Of a stretch of DNA of 64,000 nucleotides, positions 17,875-27,783 are shown piece by piece; the first letter of the stretch is position 1; each line of letters begins with the position of its first letter. The stretch comes from Martinezella rhizogenes. GTDB taxonomy: Bacteria > Pseudomonadota > Alphaproteobacteria > Rhizobiales > Rhizobiaceae. The stretch spans positions 496,001-560,000 of the forward strand of contig JAAMEZ010000058.1 of assembly GCA_013322215.1 (NCBI GenBank), given 5' to 3'. The notes under the pieces are model-generated. The model was not told the origin of the DNA. It made no database searches and saw only the letters and a program-made list of their open reading frames with translations. Both the position numbers and the translations under genes were made by a program.

Positions 17875-18135
17875 ATGAAGCCCTATATAATGACTCTCCT
17901 GTTATGCGCGCCGCTGCTTTCTGCGTGCAACACGGCCGAATCGGTACAGCCCGCTCCGGGCAGCATCACCTATGGCGGCCAACCGCATATGAAGCTGACG
18001 AAATCGCCTCCTGGTTCGCAATTTCAGCATCACTTCACAAACCAGTGGGGCCAGGAAGTCGAGGAGACCTATATCGTCCAGCCAGACCGAAGCCTGAAAC
18101 TCGTCAACCGCCAGGAAATGAGCCCGCCAGACTAA
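17875..18135 (+). CDS. small lipoprotein
   Basis: An 86-residue protein with a lipoprotein signal peptide, lipobox LSAC and Cys18 as the probable lipidated residue. The mature part (GGQPHMKLTKSPPGSQFQHHFTN and EETYIVQPDRSLKLVNR) resembles short rhizobial proteins of unknown role. The start is ATG at 17875; an upstream frame extension lacks features. It is flanked by minus-strand genes on both sides. Confidence 0.65.
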   Translation: MKPYIMTLLLCAPLLSACNTAESVQPAPGSITYGGQPHMKLTKSPPGSQFQHHFTNQWGQEVEETYIVQPDRSLKLVNRQEMSPPD

Positions 18136-18213
18136 CGGCTCGTTACGCTTGAAAACGAAAACTCCGCCGGCGTGAGCCGACGGAGCATGATGGGATGCAT
18201 GTAAAGCCACGCC

Positions 18214-18540
18214 TTACCAGCAGCGATAGCAGCGGCGATAATAGGGACGGCCGTAATAGCCGCGATGATGATTGTCGCTGACAGCAGCCCCGACGAGAAC
18301 GCCGCCGATGATGCCTGCAGCGGCAAGGCCGGCCGCCTGGTTTTCAGCCTGCTGCGCCTGAACACGGTTCGACTGGTAGGTCGCGCCAACGCACCGATTA
18401 TAACGCTGCGTTCCCGGACGCAATCCCTGCTGTTGGCAGGTCATTTCCGCGCTCATCGCAGATTCCTGCGGCGTCTGACAGCTTGATAGAATGGTGGTCA
18501 CGGCAAGCAGGCTCGCGGCCACGGTGGCACGTATACGCAT
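18214..18540 (-). CDS. small lipoprotein with glycine-zipper-like segment
   Basis: A 108-residue protein with a signal peptide and lipobox (LSSC, Cys21). Two cysteines follow in TCQQQGLRPGTQRYNRCV, a motif common in rhizobial lipoproteins. The region AAGLAAAGIIGGVLVGAAV is a glycine-rich helix, followed by a Tyr/His/Arg-rich tail (HRGYYGRPYYRRCYRCW). The ATG at 18540 is preceded by GGAGGG. The protein may lie in the outer membrane. Function unknown. Confidence 0.7.
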   Translation of the reverse strand: MRIRATVAASLLAVTTILSSCQTPQESAMSAEMTCQQQGLRPGTQRYNRCVGATYQSNRVQAQQAENQAAGLAAAGIIGGVLVGAAVSDNHHRGYYGRPYYRRCYRCW

Positions 18541-18699
18541 GTTCCCTCCGGCAAATAGTTTATACAACCGTAAGAAAGCGAGTTACAGCCAACGGTAAGG
18601 TTTAGCAAGCCGGGCCATCAAGTTTTGCGCGAATTTTGGCGAAAATGTGCCAGACTGTGTTCGAAAGATGGCATCATGCTTAACAGCAGATGCGGTCAG

Positions 18700-18730
18700 A
18701 AACAAATAAGCCCCGCAGATTGCGGGGCCT
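18700..18730 (-). terminator. terminator of the porin gene
   Basis: An 8-bp stem (GCCCCGCA at 18710-18717 pairing with TGCGGGGC at 18721-18728) with a three-base loop is followed on the minus strand by TTATTTGTTT. It lies 61 bases past the porin stop. Confidence 0.75.
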
Positions 18731-18790
18731 GCAGACAATGCTCTCTCGTACAGCCGAAAAGAGCTACACGGTCATCAGATCCGAACAAGA

Positions 18791-19894
18791 TCAGAAGTTG
18801 CGTTCGAAACGAAGGATGCCGGCGACCGTATCGTCCTTGATATAGTCATAATGCACATAGGTAAGTTCCGGCTCGACGAGGAAATCCTTGACCGGATAGA
18901 TTTTGAGGTTTGTGGTCGCTTCGAAGATCTTCGAATCTGTATAGGCAAGCTGCAGGTTCCACTTCAACTTATCGTTGACCGGAACGCCGACACCGCCCCA
19001 GAGCGCCCAGTCACCCCAGCCGCACTTGGCCGCGTTGGTGCCGCTCGAGGTCGTGCAGGCCGAGATATCCTGGTTCGTACCGGCATATTTGTTCAGCTTG
19101 TCGCCATCGGTATTCCAGCCACCCATCAGGAAGGCCTCCACGCCACCGAACTTGGCGTCCAGGCGAGCCTTGATGGCACCTTCCTCAACGATGGAGTCAT
19201 AGCCGCCGACGACCTTGATGCCCCAATTGTCGGCCTTGTAGCCAAGACCAGCAACGACGTCCGGAGCATAGTGGTTGGATTTGTCGTCCGTCCACCAGCC
19301 GGCACCGTAAGAGGCCTCGCCATCGGAGGTGGAATTGGAGTCTTCCAGCGAGATCACGGCCGAGAAGCCGTTGCCCGGATCGTATTTGTAGGTCAACTGA
19401 TTGAGTTCATACGGACCGTCATAGATCACGTCGTCGTTGACGACATCGCCAGCGTAGCCCACGTAAAGATTGTATTGAGAGTCGAGTTTACCGACCGTGA
19501 AGCCGCCGAGGCTGATATTGGCGAACAGCAACTTGGCGGAGGTTGCGCCCCCATCATTCCACTCCCAGCGGAAGATGGTATTGGTCTTCAACGGTCCGTA
19601 TTCGGTGTCGGTCGCCGTATCGACATTGAGCTCCACACGCTCATGCCAGAGCGTGCCGACCTTGCTGCGCGGATTATAGGCGTCATACCACTCGCCTTCC
19701 GTGCGAACCTTTCCGCCGATCTTCAGGCAGGTTTCGGTACCGGGAATATAGAAATAGCCTGTGCCATATCCATCGCAGATACGGACATACTCAAGCGGTT
19801 CAGGTTCGGCGGATACAATAGCGTCAGCGGCATGGGCGGCGCTCGCTGCAGCGATGGCAGCGGCGGAGCCAAGAAGAAGGCTCTTGATGTTCAT
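18791..19894 (-). CDS. outer-membrane porin (RopA/Porin_2 family)
   Basis: A 367-residue porin with a signal peptide ending SAAHAADAI (cleavage near residue 22) and a 16-strand beta-barrel-like composition. The mature start (EPEPLEYVRICDGYGTGYFYIPG, then ETCLKIGGKVR) is characteristic of rhizobial RopA porins and of Brucella Omp2, and the C-terminal residue is phenylalanine. It gives passive passage to small solutes. A GGAGA ribosome site precedes ATG 19894. It stands alone with its own terminator and a long upstream region with several dyads. Paralogs are usual in the genus, so the symbol is left blank. Confidence 0.92.
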   Translation of the reverse strand: MNIKSLLLGSAAAIAAASAAHAADAIVSAEPEPLEYVRICDGYGTGYFYIPGTETCLKIGGKVRTEGEWYDAYNPRSKVGTLWHERVELNVDTATDTEYGPLKTNTIFRWEWNDGGATSAKLLFANISLGGFTVGKLDSQYNLYVGYAGDVVNDDVIYDGPYELNQLTYKYDPGNGFSAVISLEDSNSTSDGEASYGAGWWTDDKSNHYAPDVVAGLGYKADNWGIKVVGGYDSIVEEGAIKARLDAKFGGVEAFLMGGWNTDGDKLNKYAGTNQDISACTTSSGTNAAKCGWGDWALWGGVGVPVNDKLKWNLQLAYTDSKIFEATTNLKIYPVKDFLVEPELTYVHYDYIKDDTVAGILRFERNF

Positions 19895-19983
19895 GGTGTC
19901 TCCATTCGACTATCCGTCAGAGATGGAGTCTCCCGGCAGACAACAACGTGCCCCTCCATAGCCTGACTGTTCCCCTCAAACAG

Positions 19984-20004
19984 GGCGAAGCAATAAGCTT
20001 CGCC
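19984..20004 (-). promoter_or_regulatory. hairpin in the porin 5' region
   Basis: GGCGAAGC (19984-19991) and GCTTCGCC (19997-20004) form a perfect 8-bp stem with a five-base loop, about 90 bases upstream of the porin start. It could be a leader hairpin stabilising the mRNA, or an operator. Role inferred. Confidence 0.4.
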
Positions 20005-20166
20005 GTCAAACTGAACTCGTGACCTTGCTACAGCAAGTTAATAAGGCTGCCGAACTAATTTTTACAACGCAGAAGAGTGGCAAGCGTGATAAAAATGTCA
20101 CTCACCTGTCGTAATGACAAAACAAACAAGCCGCGCACAGCCAATGCGCGCTCCAGACTTGAGAAT

Positions 20167-20203
20167 GCATACTATAGTTGCGCTCTTACGAAATATAGTA
20201 TGC
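20167..20203. repeat. perfect 10-bp inverted repeat downstream of merR
   Basis: GCATACTATA (20167-20176) and TATAGTATGC (20194-20203) are exact reverse complements with a 17-base spacer. It lies 47 bases after the merR stop and about 270 bases upstream of the porin start. It has no U tract, so it is a poor terminator and may be a protein-binding site or mRNA 3' hairpin. Confidence 0.5.
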
Positions 20204-20250
20204 TTCAGCCGCAATCCCCAACGCGTGCGGCCCAAACGCGTGCGGACGCC

Positions 20251-20790
20251 TTATCGCACCTGATCGAGGAGACGTTTGCATTCCAGAAGATCGTAAAGCG
20301 TCTCCTGAAGCAAAGCGCGATCTTCCTTGCCGACACTCGATTTGCCGATGGAGACATCAGGCACACCATCATCACCGCTGACGAAATTAAAGAAACGGCG
20401 GCTGATCGGCGCCTTGGCGCGGCCAACGATCTGATCTTCGTCGGAATTGGCAGAGGCTACCCGCGGCTCGACGGCGGCGGGCTCCTGCGCAGCCGCAAGT
20501 GCTTCCACACTGGCCAGATCGCCATGCCCGACAGCGATGACGAACTTATTGCCGTTGGTCTTCAGAAGCTTTTGGACGCCCTTGATCGTATAGCCGTGAT
20601 CATAAAGCAAATGGCGGATGCCGTTCAACAGATCGACATCCTCGGGGCGATAGTAACGCCGACCGCCACCCCGCTTCATCGGCTTGATCTGCGGAAACCG
20701 GGTCTCCCAGAACCGTAGGACATGCTGCGGCAGATCAAGGTCTTCCGCGACTTCGCTGATCGTGCGAAATGCATCCGGGCTCTTGTCCAT
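20251..20790 (-). CDS. MerR-family transcriptional regulator
   Basis: A 179-residue DNA-binding protein. The winged helix-turn-helix at about 8-75 reads [33 protein letters not shown], then [13 protein letters not shown], a MerR hallmark. The C-terminal half lacks the cysteine pattern of metal sensors and ends in a helical segment ([18 protein letters not shown]). Three ATGs are in tandem (20796, 20793, 20790); GGGAG upstream is best spaced for 20790. It follows ihfA on the same strand, an arrangement known in Rhizobiales. The ligand is unknown. Confidence 0.85.
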   Translation of the reverse strand: MDKSPDAFRTISEVAEDLDLPQHVLRFWETRFPQIKPMKRGGGRRYYRPEDVDLLNGIRHLLYDHGYTIKGVQKLLKTNGNKFVIAVGHGDLASVEALAAAQEPAAVEPRVASANSDEDQIVGRAKAPISRRFFNFVSGDDGVPDVSIGKSSVGKEDRALLQETLYDLLECKRLLDQVR

Positions 20791-20857
20791 CATCATACTC
20801 CCACACTGCGCATACGGCGCCGTTTGGCCGGATCACGCAAAAAGCGGATGTCGGCAT

Positions 20858-20878
20858 TCGTATCGCTCGATGATACGA
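20858..20878. promoter_or_regulatory. dyad upstream of merR
   Basis: TCGTATC (20858-20864) and GATACGA (20872-20878) form a perfect 7-7-7 inverted repeat, 68 bases upstream of the chosen merR start in the 238-base gap after ihfA. It could be an autoregulatory operator or a hairpin ending the ihfA transcript; there is no U tract. Confidence 0.4.
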
Positions 20879-21028
20879 CTCACCATATTTCAACGGTTTG
20901 GCGGTGGAAATTCAAGTCACATCTTCAGCCGCTGCACAGGCTGGCGACAAAATCAACACAGAAGACGCTCCGAAGCGACCGCACAACAAAGCATGCGGCC
21001 GAACGAAAACAGAAATCACAAGGATGAA

Positions 21029-21367
21029 TCAGGAGGCGGGATTTACCGGCTTGGCCTTCGCCTTGCGGCTCGCATGTGCTTTCAGAATGCGGGTCTTGAG
21101 GACGTTCGACGCCTTGAAGGTCATGACACGCCGCGGGGAGATCGGCACTTCCTCGCCGGTCTTCGGGTTGCGGCCAATGCGCTCATTCTTGTCACGCACC
21201 TGGAATGTCGCAAACGAGGAGAGCTTTACCGTTTCTCCACGCACGATGGCGTTGCAAATTTCATCGATCACAGTCTCGACGAGCTCCGCCGACTCCGTTC
21301 TGGAGAGGCCAACTTTCCGGAATACCGACTCCGCCAGGTCTGCGCGCGTCACTGTCTTGCCCGTCAT
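21029..21367 (-). CDS. ihfA: integration host factor, alpha subunit
   Basis: A 112-residue HU/IHF-family nucleoid protein that with IhfB bends DNA at specific sites. The N-terminus ([23 protein letters not shown]) and the DNA-clasp segment ([17 protein letters not shown]) are typical of IhfA, and the proline that intercalates into DNA lies in that arm. The C-terminal extension ([15 protein letters not shown]) is basic. GGGGAG lies just before ATG 21367. It is 107 bases downstream of fabH, in the conserved plsX-fabH-ihfA-merR order. Confidence 0.95.
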   Translation of the reverse strand: MTGKTVTRADLAESVFRKVGLSRTESAELVETVIDEICNAIVRGETVKLSSFATFQVRDKNERIGRNPKTGEEVPISPRRVMTFKASNVLKTRILKAHASRKAKAKPVNPAS

Positions 21368-21474
21368 AGCTCCCCGCCCATATTGCTGCGAAATCTTCTT
21401 TAAGTTTTGCGAGACTATTGCCGTTGCGCCGAACGGTCAAGCTCTTGTTAGGAACGGCTTTTAGAGATGTGGCA

Positions 21475-22446
21475 CTACCAGCGCAGCAGAACCGCACCCC
21501 AGGTGAAGCCGCCGCCCATGGCCTCCAGCATCACCAGATCGCCCTTCTTGATTCGTCCGTCACCGGCGGCAACGGCAAGTGCAAGCGGGATGGATGCAGC
21601 CGACGTGTTGCCATGAAGGTCCACGGTGACCACAACCTTCTCGGGAGCAATTCCGAGCTTCTTGGCGGAACCATCGATGATGCGACGGTTGGCCTGATGC
21701 GGCACGAGCCAGTCGAGATCGTCGGGCGTGGTGCCCGTCGCATCGAATGCGGCCTGAATGACGTCGGTAATCATGCCGACGGCATGCTTGAACACTTCAC
21801 GGCCCGCCATATGCAGGACGCCGACCGTTCCCGTCGTGGACGGGCCACCGTCGACATAAAGCTTTTCCTTATGGGAGCCATCGGAGCGCAGGCTTGCCGT
21901 CAGCACGCCGCGATCGCTATTGGCACCGCTTCCCTCGCCGGCTTCCAGGATCAGCGCGCCGGCGCCATCACCAAAGAGAACGCAGGTCGTGCGGTCGGTC
22001 CAATTGAGGATGCGGGAAAATGTCTCGGCACCGATGACGAGCACGCGCTTGGCAAGGCCACCGCGAATATAGGCGTCAGCCGTGGTCACCGCATAGACGA
22101 AACCGGTGCAGACGGCCTGAACATCGAAGGCGAAGCCATGATGCATGCCCAGCCGGTTCTGGATATTCACCGCCGTTGCAGGAAAAGTGTTGTCCGGCGT
22201 CGAGGTGGCAACGATGATGAGATCGAGGTCATCCGGCGTCATCCCGGCATTGGCCAGGGCGGCACGCGCCGCCTGCTCACCCAGAGAAGCCGTGGTTTCA
22301 CCTTCACCGGCGATATAGCGTTGGCGGATGCCGGAGCGCTGGACGATCCAATCGTCGCTGGTATCGACAACCTGCTCCATCTCGGCATTGGTCATGACGC
22401 GTTTGGGGAGCGCCGCCCCAAAGCCGCGAACAACTGAACGGATCAT
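21475..22446 (-). CDS. fabH: beta-ketoacyl-ACP synthase III
   Basis: The enzyme condenses acetyl-CoA with malonyl-ACP to begin fatty acid synthesis. In the 323-residue protein the catalytic cysteine is in [11 protein letters not shown] (about residue 113). The histidine is in [11 protein letters not shown] and the asparagine in GNTSAASIP, completing the Cys-His-Asn triad. The ATG at 22446 ([13 protein letters not shown]) is the family start. The frame continues upstream into plsX without purpose. It lies 19 bases after plsX and is probably co-transcribed with it. Confidence 0.96.
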   Translation of the reverse strand: MIRSVVRGFGAALPKRVMTNAEMEQVVDTSDDWIVQRSGIRQRYIAGEGETTASLGEQAARAALANAGMTPDDLDLIIVATSTPDNTFPATAVNIQNRLGMHHGFAFDVQAVCTGFVYAVTTADAYIRGGLAKRVLVIGAETFSRILNWTDRTTCVLFGDGAGALILEAGEGSGANSDRGVLTASLRSDGSHKEKLYVDGGPSTTGTVGVLHMAGREVFKHAVGMITDVIQAAFDATGTTPDDLDWLVPHQANRRIIDGSAKKLGIAPEKVVVTVDLHGNTSAASIPLALAVAAGDGRIKKGDLVMLEAMGGGFTWGAVLLRW

Positions 22447-22465
22447 TCTGCTTGTACCCCGTCTC

Positions 22466-23512
22466 TCATGCCGCTTCCGGCCCGATCGGGGGCAGCCGTT
22501 TGGCATGATATCTCTTCAAATCATTTTCGATTTTCTGCGTGAGCCCATTCTTGGCCATATCGTAGCCGACATCGATGGCAGCTGCGAAGGCTTCGGCATT
22601 CGCGCCGCCATGGCTCTTGATGACGATGCCGTTCAGGCCAAGGAAGACGCCGCCATTGACCTTGCTGGGATCCAGCTTTTCGCGCAGCAGGTCGAAGGCG
22701 CCTTTGGCAAAGACATAACCGATGCGCGCCAGCAGCGTGCGCGACATGGCGGCGCGCAGATAGGCGCCGATCTGCTTTGCGGTGCCTTCGGCCGCCTTGA
22801 GCGCGATATTGCCGGAGAAGCCTTCCGTGACGACGACGTCGACGGTGCCCTTGCCGATATCATCGCCCTCGACGAAGCCGGAATATTCAAGCGATTCGAG
22901 ATTGGCTTCGCGAATAAGACGGCCGGCGTCCTTGACCTCTTCCTGGCCCTTGATTTCCTCGACGCCGACATTCAGCAAACCGACGGTCGGGCGTTCGATC
23001 TCGAAGAGCGCGCGCGCCATAGCGCCGCCCATCAGAGCGAAATCGAGCAGTTGCTGGGCATCGGCCCCGATCGTGGCGCCGACATCGAGCACGATGCTTT
23101 CGCCGCGCAGGGTCGGCCAGATCGCGGCGATTGCCGGACGTTCGATATTGGCCATCGTGCGGAGACAGAATTTCGCCATTGCCATCAGCGCGCCGGTGTT
23201 GCCGGCGGACACGACCACATCGGCGTCACCCGTCTTTACTGCCTCGATCGAGCGCCACATGCTGGAGACGTAGCGGCCGCGGCGAAGCGCCTGGCTCGGC
23301 TTCTCATCCATGCTGATGGCAACTTCGCATTCGTGAAAGACCGATTTTTCGCGAAGCTTCGGATATTTGGCAAGGACCGCCTCGCAGCGTTCCTTCTGTC
23401 CGTACATGATGAATGTGATATCGGGATGCCTATCCAGCGCCTTGGCCGCGCCGGGAACAACAACCTCAGGGCCGAAGTCGCCACCCATTAGGTCAAGAGA
23501 AATTCTGATCAC
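22466..23512 (-). CDS. plsX: phosphate acyltransferase PlsX
   Basis: PlsX makes acyl-phosphate from acyl-ACP for the PlsY route of phosphatidic acid synthesis, acting at the inner face of the membrane. The 348-residue protein shows the family features [12 protein letters not shown] at the N-terminus, [11 protein letters not shown], and [17 protein letters not shown]. The start is GTG at 23512, preceded by AGGGA. Its position before fabH is standard. The C-terminal [11 protein letters not shown] tail is typical of Rhizobiaceae. Length is normal. Confidence 0.95.
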   Translation of the reverse strand: MIRISLDLMGGDFGPEVVVPGAAKALDRHPDITFIMYGQKERCEAVLAKYPKLREKSVFHECEVAISMDEKPSQALRRGRYVSSMWRSIEAVKTGDADVVVSAGNTGALMAMAKFCLRTMANIERPAIAAIWPTLRGESIVLDVGATIGADAQQLLDFALMGGAMARALFEIERPTVGLLNVGVEEIKGQEEVKDAGRLIREANLESLEYSGFVEGDDIGKGTVDVVVTEGFSGNIALKAAEGTAKQIGAYLRAAMSRTLLARIGYVFAKGAFDLLREKLDPSKVNGGVFLGLNGIVIKSHGGANAEAFAAAIDVGYDMAKNGLTQKIENDLKRYHAKRLPPIGPEAA

Positions 23513-23614
23513 GCGTCCCTAGTCCTTTTTCTCCGCCGCGACGGGCGAATTTGGCGTCAAAATACCGTTTTCTCCCCCGGTTACAACTGAATTGTGCTCG
23601 AACGGCACCGGGGC

Positions 23615-24172
23615 CTATTCCTTTTTCCAGTCTTTCAGGACGGCGAAGGGCGAAGGCTTCCTGTCGTCTTCGCCGGTGTCTTCTATATGTGCATCGAACT
23701 CGACGCCGGGCTTGCGGGGATAAGGATCGATGGCAAGCGCGGCAAATTCCGCGACGACCGCGCCGGCATCTATCGTATCGCCGGTAAAGGTCTCCGGGAG
23801 ATCCGGACCATCGGGATCAAGTATCATTTCTCCAGCATCCACAGAGGGCGCACGCGCCAGTTTGGAATCCTCGGGCACAAAAATATGCTCGAAGTCCTCG
23901 TCGATATCAGATTCGACCGGCTCGAGTGTGACAACGCAAGCCTGAACGATCTTCGCCTTCACATTGCCCTTGATGCGCACGCCGTCGCGCTTCCAGCGCG
24001 AAATCTTGAGATCGGCTTCGAGCTTGCCGACTGAGAGAACATCCCAGAGCACCGCAAGCCCGGCCAGTTCGCGCTCGTCGGCCTCGACATGCACATCCAC
24101 CGGATTGGCGGAGATGTGTCCCACCTTCACCGGATAGGAAAACGGTGTCTCATCGGAGTCGTGTCTTTTCAT
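23615..24172 (-). CDS. YceD/DUF177-family protein
   Basis: A 185-residue acidic protein of the YceD family, linked in other bacteria to large-ribosomal-RNA processing or ribosome assembly. The family core VTLEPVESDIDEDFEHIFVPE contains the typical cysteine-then-acidic layout (CVVTLEPV). The C-terminal segment DAHIEDTGEDDRKPSPFAVLKDWK is also typical: many members end with PFA-L. Rhizobial members sit beside plsX, as here, whereas E. coli has rpmF between. AGGAG precedes ATG 24172. It follows the bc1 chaperone gene by nine bases. Confidence 0.85.
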   Translation of the reverse strand: MKRHDSDETPFSYPVKVGHISANPVDVHVEADERELAGLAVLWDVLSVGKLEADLKISRWKRDGVRIKGNVKAKIVQACVVTLEPVESDIDEDFEHIFVPEDSKLARAPSVDAGEMILDPDGPDLPETFTGDTIDAGAVVAEFAALAIDPYPRKPGVEFDAHIEDTGEDDRKPSPFAVLKDWKKE

Positions 24173-24181
24173 TTTTATCTC

Positions 24182-24739
24182 CTAACCGGCTCGTTGGCCG
24201 ACTTTATCCGGCACCGGCAGCGTCGCCGAGCCCGTCGCGATCTGATTTTCACTTACGGTCGCCAGATACGCTTCCGCAATCATCATCCAATCGGCCAGCG
24301 AACGCATGGATGCCGTGCTTTCACTCGCCTTGGGATAGATGTTGCGCTGTAGCGCCATGGCAAGCGCGGTGCGATCGTCGCTATCCATGGCACCCGCATA
24401 GCTTTCGAGCCGTCCATAGAACATGCCGGCGAGCTTTTTCATCCGCTTCGGCACGCTGTTGTCGCCGATACCGAGCTCGCGGATCGAATAATCGATGTCC
24501 TCGAAGAAAGCATCCACGATTTCCTGCGCCAGCTCCTGACCGCTTGTGGCCGAAGACCGTGTGCGGCGGAAGAACAGGATCATCATCACCGACAGCAATT
24601 CGAAACGCCCCATCACCGTATCGGGCACGTCGTAATCGGTGTAGAAAACCGGCTGTCGCGCCATGGATGTCAGGACCTCATACTGCCTGACGACGATGAT
24701 CTGATTGTGATTTCTTTTGCGGAAGAGCCCAAAAATCAT
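24182..24739 (-). CDS. ubiquinol-cytochrome c chaperone (CBP3-like)
   Basis: A 185-residue soluble protein with the ubiquinol-cytochrome C chaperone domain. Its segments YDVPDTVMGRFELLSVMMILFFRR, FFEDIDYSIRELGIGDNSVPKRMKKLAGMFYGRL and LQRNIYP match the family found in alphaproteobacteria and mitochondria (Cbp3/UQCC1). It is expected to help assemble cytochrome b of the bc1 complex. ATG 24739 gives the proper N-terminus (IFGLFRKRNHN). An AATTCC-C-GGAATT dyad (24743-24755) sits just before this start. It forms a pair with yceD. Confidence 0.85.
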   Translation of the reverse strand: MIFGLFRKRNHNQIIVVRQYEVLTSMARQPVFYTDYDVPDTVMGRFELLSVMMILFFRRTRSSATSGQELAQEIVDAFFEDIDYSIRELGIGDNSVPKRMKKLAGMFYGRLESYAGAMDSDDRTALAMALQRNIYPKASESTASMRSLADWMMIAEAYLATVSENQIATGSATLPVPDKVGQRAG

Positions 24740-25019
24740 GAAAATTCCCGGAATTGGCTCCCTCGGAGCGCGCCGATTTTGCTTGGCCTTGTTGCATCCA
24801 CGCAAAAGCTGGTTTACCGAAGCAGGCGCGAATTGCAATGCCGTTTGTGCCCGCTTCGAGGCTCCAGCCCTTACCGTCGTCACGTTGTGCATGATCGGTG
24901 ACGAAGAGTGCCGAACAACATGATTGTGCCTTTTGCCATCGCGGAAAGGCCACAATGATGTGCACAGCAAGGTCATATCGGCCGTCCGGCCATCGGATTG
25001 ATTCATTAGGGGAGATGAG

Positions 25020-25529
25020 ATGTCGTTGACCAGACGGTATTTCAAGTCTGACATTACTTTCAGCAGCGCTGCCGCCATCGCCCTGGTGATTGCGACCGTA
25101 GGCCTTTCGGGTTGCAAGACCAGCGAGGTCATGAACAACGGCTACATCTTCGATCCGCAGTCGCTGGCGCTTGCGCCGGTCGGCTCGAGCCGCGAGCAGG
25201 TTCTGCTGTCGCTCGGCACGCCTTCGACCACAGCGACCTTCGACGGCGAAGTCTTCTATTATATCTCCCAGAAGCGCACGCGCGCCGTCGCCTTCATGAA
25301 GCCGAAACTGGTCGACCAGAACATTCTGGCGATCTATTTCGACAAGGACGGCGTGGTGAAGCAGGAAGCCAACTACACGCTGAAGGACGGCAAGGTCTTC
25401 GACATGATCAGCCGCACGACCCCGACCGGCGGTCGCGACATCACCTTCCTGCAGCAGATCCTCCAGGGTGGCGGCAGTGGCGTCAACGGCGCGAGGAACT
25501 TCCTCAACAACCTCAACCCTGGCCAATAA
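25020..25529 (+). CDS. bamE: BAM complex lipoprotein BamE (SmpA/OmlA)
   Basis: BamE is an outer-membrane lipoprotein that assists beta-barrel insertion by BamA. The 169-residue product has a lipobox LSGC (Cys32) and a BamE domain (about 40-125) with SSREQVLLSLGTPSTTATFDGEVFYYIS and DKDGVVKQEANYTL. The tail (TFLQQILQGGG...NLNPGQ) is typical for Rhizobiales. It is divergent from the chaperone and convergent with hppA across a strong bidirectional terminator. Confidence 0.92.
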   Translation: MSLTRRYFKSDITFSSAAAIALVIATVGLSGCKTSEVMNNGYIFDPQSLALAPVGSSREQVLLSLGTPSTTATFDGEVFYYISQKRTRAVAFMKPKLVDQNILAIYFDKDGVVKQEANYTLKDGKVFDMISRTTPTGGRDITFLQQILQGGGSGVNGARNFLNNLNPGQ

Positions 25530-25550
25530 GCCGGGGAAGCATCTCAAGGA

Positions 25551-25583
25551 AAAACCCGCGAGGCACTGCGCCTCGCGGGTTTT
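25551..25583. terminator. bidirectional terminator between bamE and hppA
   Basis: A perfect 14-bp stem (25551-25564 and 25570-25583) with a five-base loop contains ACCCGCGAGGC/GCCTCGCGGGT and has A residues on one side and T residues on the other, so it works in both directions. It lies between the stop codons of bamE (25529) and hppA (25629). Confidence 0.85.
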
Positions 25584-25628
25584 CTTTATGCGTTCGGTTT
25601 GCTTTCCTTCTCGGAGCCTTCTTCAGGC

Positions 25629-27767
25629 TTATCCGGCGAGAATGGCAAGCAGCAGCAGCGCCACGATGTTGGTGATCTTGATCGCCGGATTGACAGCCGG
25701 GCCTGCCGTATCCTTGTAGGGATCGCCAACGGTGTCACCCGTCACCGAGGCCTTGTGGGCTTCCGAGCCCTTCATATGACGCGTGCCGTCCTTGTCGACG
25801 AAACCATCCTCGAAGCTCTTCTTGGCGTTATCCCACGCACCACCGCCCGATGTCATCGAGATGGCAACGAAGAGGCCGTTGATGATTACGCCGAGCAGCG
25901 AAGCGCCGAGCGCGGCAAAGGCAGAAGCCTTGGAGCCGGAGAGCAGCAGGACGCCGAAATAGACGACGACCGGTGCCAGAACCGGCAAGAGCGACGGGAT
26001 AATCATTTCGCGAATGGCGGCCTTGGTCAAAAGGTCGACAGCGCGGCCGTAATCGGGACGCTCCGTGCCCTGCATGATGCCGGGCTTCTCACGAAACTGC
26101 TTGCGAACCTCCTCGACGATCGCCCCCGCCGCACGGCCGACAGCCGTCATAGCGATACCGCCAAAGAGATAGGGGATGAGGCCGCCGAACAGCAGGCCGG
26201 CAACGACATAGGGGTTCGAAAGCTCGAACGAGATCGTGCCGACATTGGCGAAATACGGGAACTTGTCGCCGTGCGCCGCGAAATATTGCAGGTCGTTCGA
26301 ATAAGCCGCGAACAAGACCAGCGCGCCGAGACCGGCCGAGCCGATGGCATAGCCCTTGGTGACCGCCTTGGTGGTATTGCCGACCGCGTCCAGCGCGTCG
26401 GTGGATTTGCGCACTTCCGGCGGAAGATGCGACATTTCCGCGATACCGCCGGCATTATCCGTGACCGGGCCGAAGGCGTCGAGAGCGACGATCATGCCGG
26501 CAAGGCCGAGCATGGCGGTGACCGCAATACCCGTGCCGAACAGGCCGCCAAGCTGGTAGGTGGCGATGATGCCGCCAACGATGACGATCGCCGGCAGCGC
26601 CGTCGATTCGAGCGAGACCGCAAGGCCCTGGATGACGTTAGTGCCGTGACCGGTGACCGAGGCCTGGGCGATGGAATTGACCGGCCGCTTGTTCGTGCCG
26701 GTGTAGTATTCGGTAATCACGACGATCAGTGCCGTGACGATGAGACCGACGATGCCGCAGCTGAAGAGCTTCGTACCGGTAATGTCGAAGCCGGCGACAG
26801 TGCCGATCGAGCCCCAACCGATGGTCAGCGAGGTCGCTGCGGCCAGACCGACGATCGACAGCACGCCAGTTGCGATGAGGCCCTTGTAGAGAGCGCCCAT
26901 GATCGAGCCATTGACGCCAAGCTTCACGAAGAAGGTGCCGATGATCGACGTGATGATGCAGGCGCCGCAAATCGCCAGCGGGTAGATCATGGCAGAGCCG
27001 AGGAGCGGCGAGCCAGCGAAGAAGATCGCGGCAAGCACCATCGTCGCGACAACCGAAACGGCATAGGTCTCGAACAGGTCGGCCGCCATGCCGGCGCAAT
27101 CGCCGACATTGTCGCCGACGTTATCGGCAATGGTGGCGGGGTTACGCGGATCGTCTTCCGGAATACCGGCCTCGACCTTGCCGACGAGGTCGCCGCCGAC
27201 ATCCGCACCCTTGGTGAAGATGCCGCCACCGAGACGGGCGAAGATCGAAATCAGCGAGGCGCCGAACCCAAGGGCGACGAGCGCATCGATGACATCGCGC
27301 GAGCCTGCTTCATGACCGAGAATGCCGGTCAGGACATAGAAGTAGATGGAGACGCCGAGCAGGGCGAGGCCTGCAACCAGCATGCCGGTGATAGCGCCCG
27401 ACTTGAAGGCGATATCGAGGCCTGCGGACAGGCTCTGCGATGAGGCTTGCGCGGTTCGGACATTGGCGCGCACGGAGACATGCATGCCGATGAAACCTGC
27501 GGCGCCTGAGAGGATTGCGCCGATCAGGAAGCCGAAAGCGGCTTCGGCCGACAAGAGGAGCCATGCCGCGATGAAAACGATGACCCCGACGATGGCGATG
27601 GTTCTATATTGGCGCGCCAGATAGGCTTGCGCTCCTTCACGAATATACCCGGCAATCTCCTGCATGCGGGCATTGCCCTGATCGGCAGCGAGCACCGACC
27701 GGGTTGCCCATACGGCATAGATGACCGAGAGCAGTCCGCATGCGATCACTCCTAAAAGAATCGACAT
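25629..27767 (-). CDS. hppA: membrane-bound proton-pumping pyrophosphatase, K+-independent type
   Basis: HppA couples pyrophosphate hydrolysis to proton export across the inner membrane. The 712-residue protein has about 16 helices. Catalytic features are [11 protein letters not shown] (the DxxxDxxxK motif), [11 protein letters not shown] and the second acidic set in [15 protein letters not shown]. At the family's K+-dependence position it has lysine ([10 protein letters not shown], about residue 467), the mark of K+-independent enzymes; K+-dependent ones have alanine there. ATG 27767 begins [11 protein letters not shown], the family N-terminus. The upstream leader holds a terminator-like hairpin. 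Confidence 0.95.
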   Translation of the reverse strand: MSILLGVIACGLLSVIYAVWATRSVLAADQGNARMQEIAGYIREGAQAYLARQYRTIAIVGVIVFIAAWLLLSAEAAFGFLIGAILSGAAGFIGMHVSVRANVRTAQASSQSLSAGLDIAFKSGAITGMLVAGLALLGVSIYFYVLTGILGHEAGSRDVIDALVALGFGASLISIFARLGGGIFTKGADVGGDLVGKVEAGIPEDDPRNPATIADNVGDNVGDCAGMAADLFETYAVSVVATMVLAAIFFAGSPLLGSAMIYPLAICGACIITSIIGTFFVKLGVNGSIMGALYKGLIATGVLSIVGLAAATSLTIGWGSIGTVAGFDITGTKLFSCGIVGLIVTALIVVITEYYTGTNKRPVNSIAQASVTGHGTNVIQGLAVSLESTALPAIVIVGGIIATYQLGGLFGTGIAVTAMLGLAGMIVALDAFGPVTDNAGGIAEMSHLPPEVRKSTDALDAVGNTTKAVTKGYAIGSAGLGALVLFAAYSNDLQYFAAHGDKFPYFANVGTISFELSNPYVVAGLLFGGLIPYLFGGIAMTAVGRAAGAIVEEVRKQFREKPGIMQGTERPDYGRAVDLLTKAAIREMIIPSLLPVLAPVVVYFGVLLLSGSKASAFAALGASLLGVIINGLFVAISMTSGGGAWDNAKKSFEDGFVDKDGTRHMKGSEAHKASVTGDTVGDPYKDTAGPAVNPAIKITNIVALLLLAILAG

Positions 27768-27783
27768 TTCGCTTTTTCCCTCC

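Larger units (their letters stand above)
19895..20250. other. porin upstream region with dyads
   Basis: This 356-base gap between merR and the porin has no supported gene. It holds three inverted repeats: an 8-5-8 hairpin (19984-20004), a 6-2-6 dyad (20024-20037) and a perfect 10-17-10 repeat (20167-20203). The porin promoter must lie here. Confidence 0.6.

Noticed and set aside
25599-27443. 614-codon open frame opposite hppA
   Set aside because: It mirrors hppA codon usage on the complementary strand; composition is Arg/Asp-rich with no domain. hppA itself is certain.
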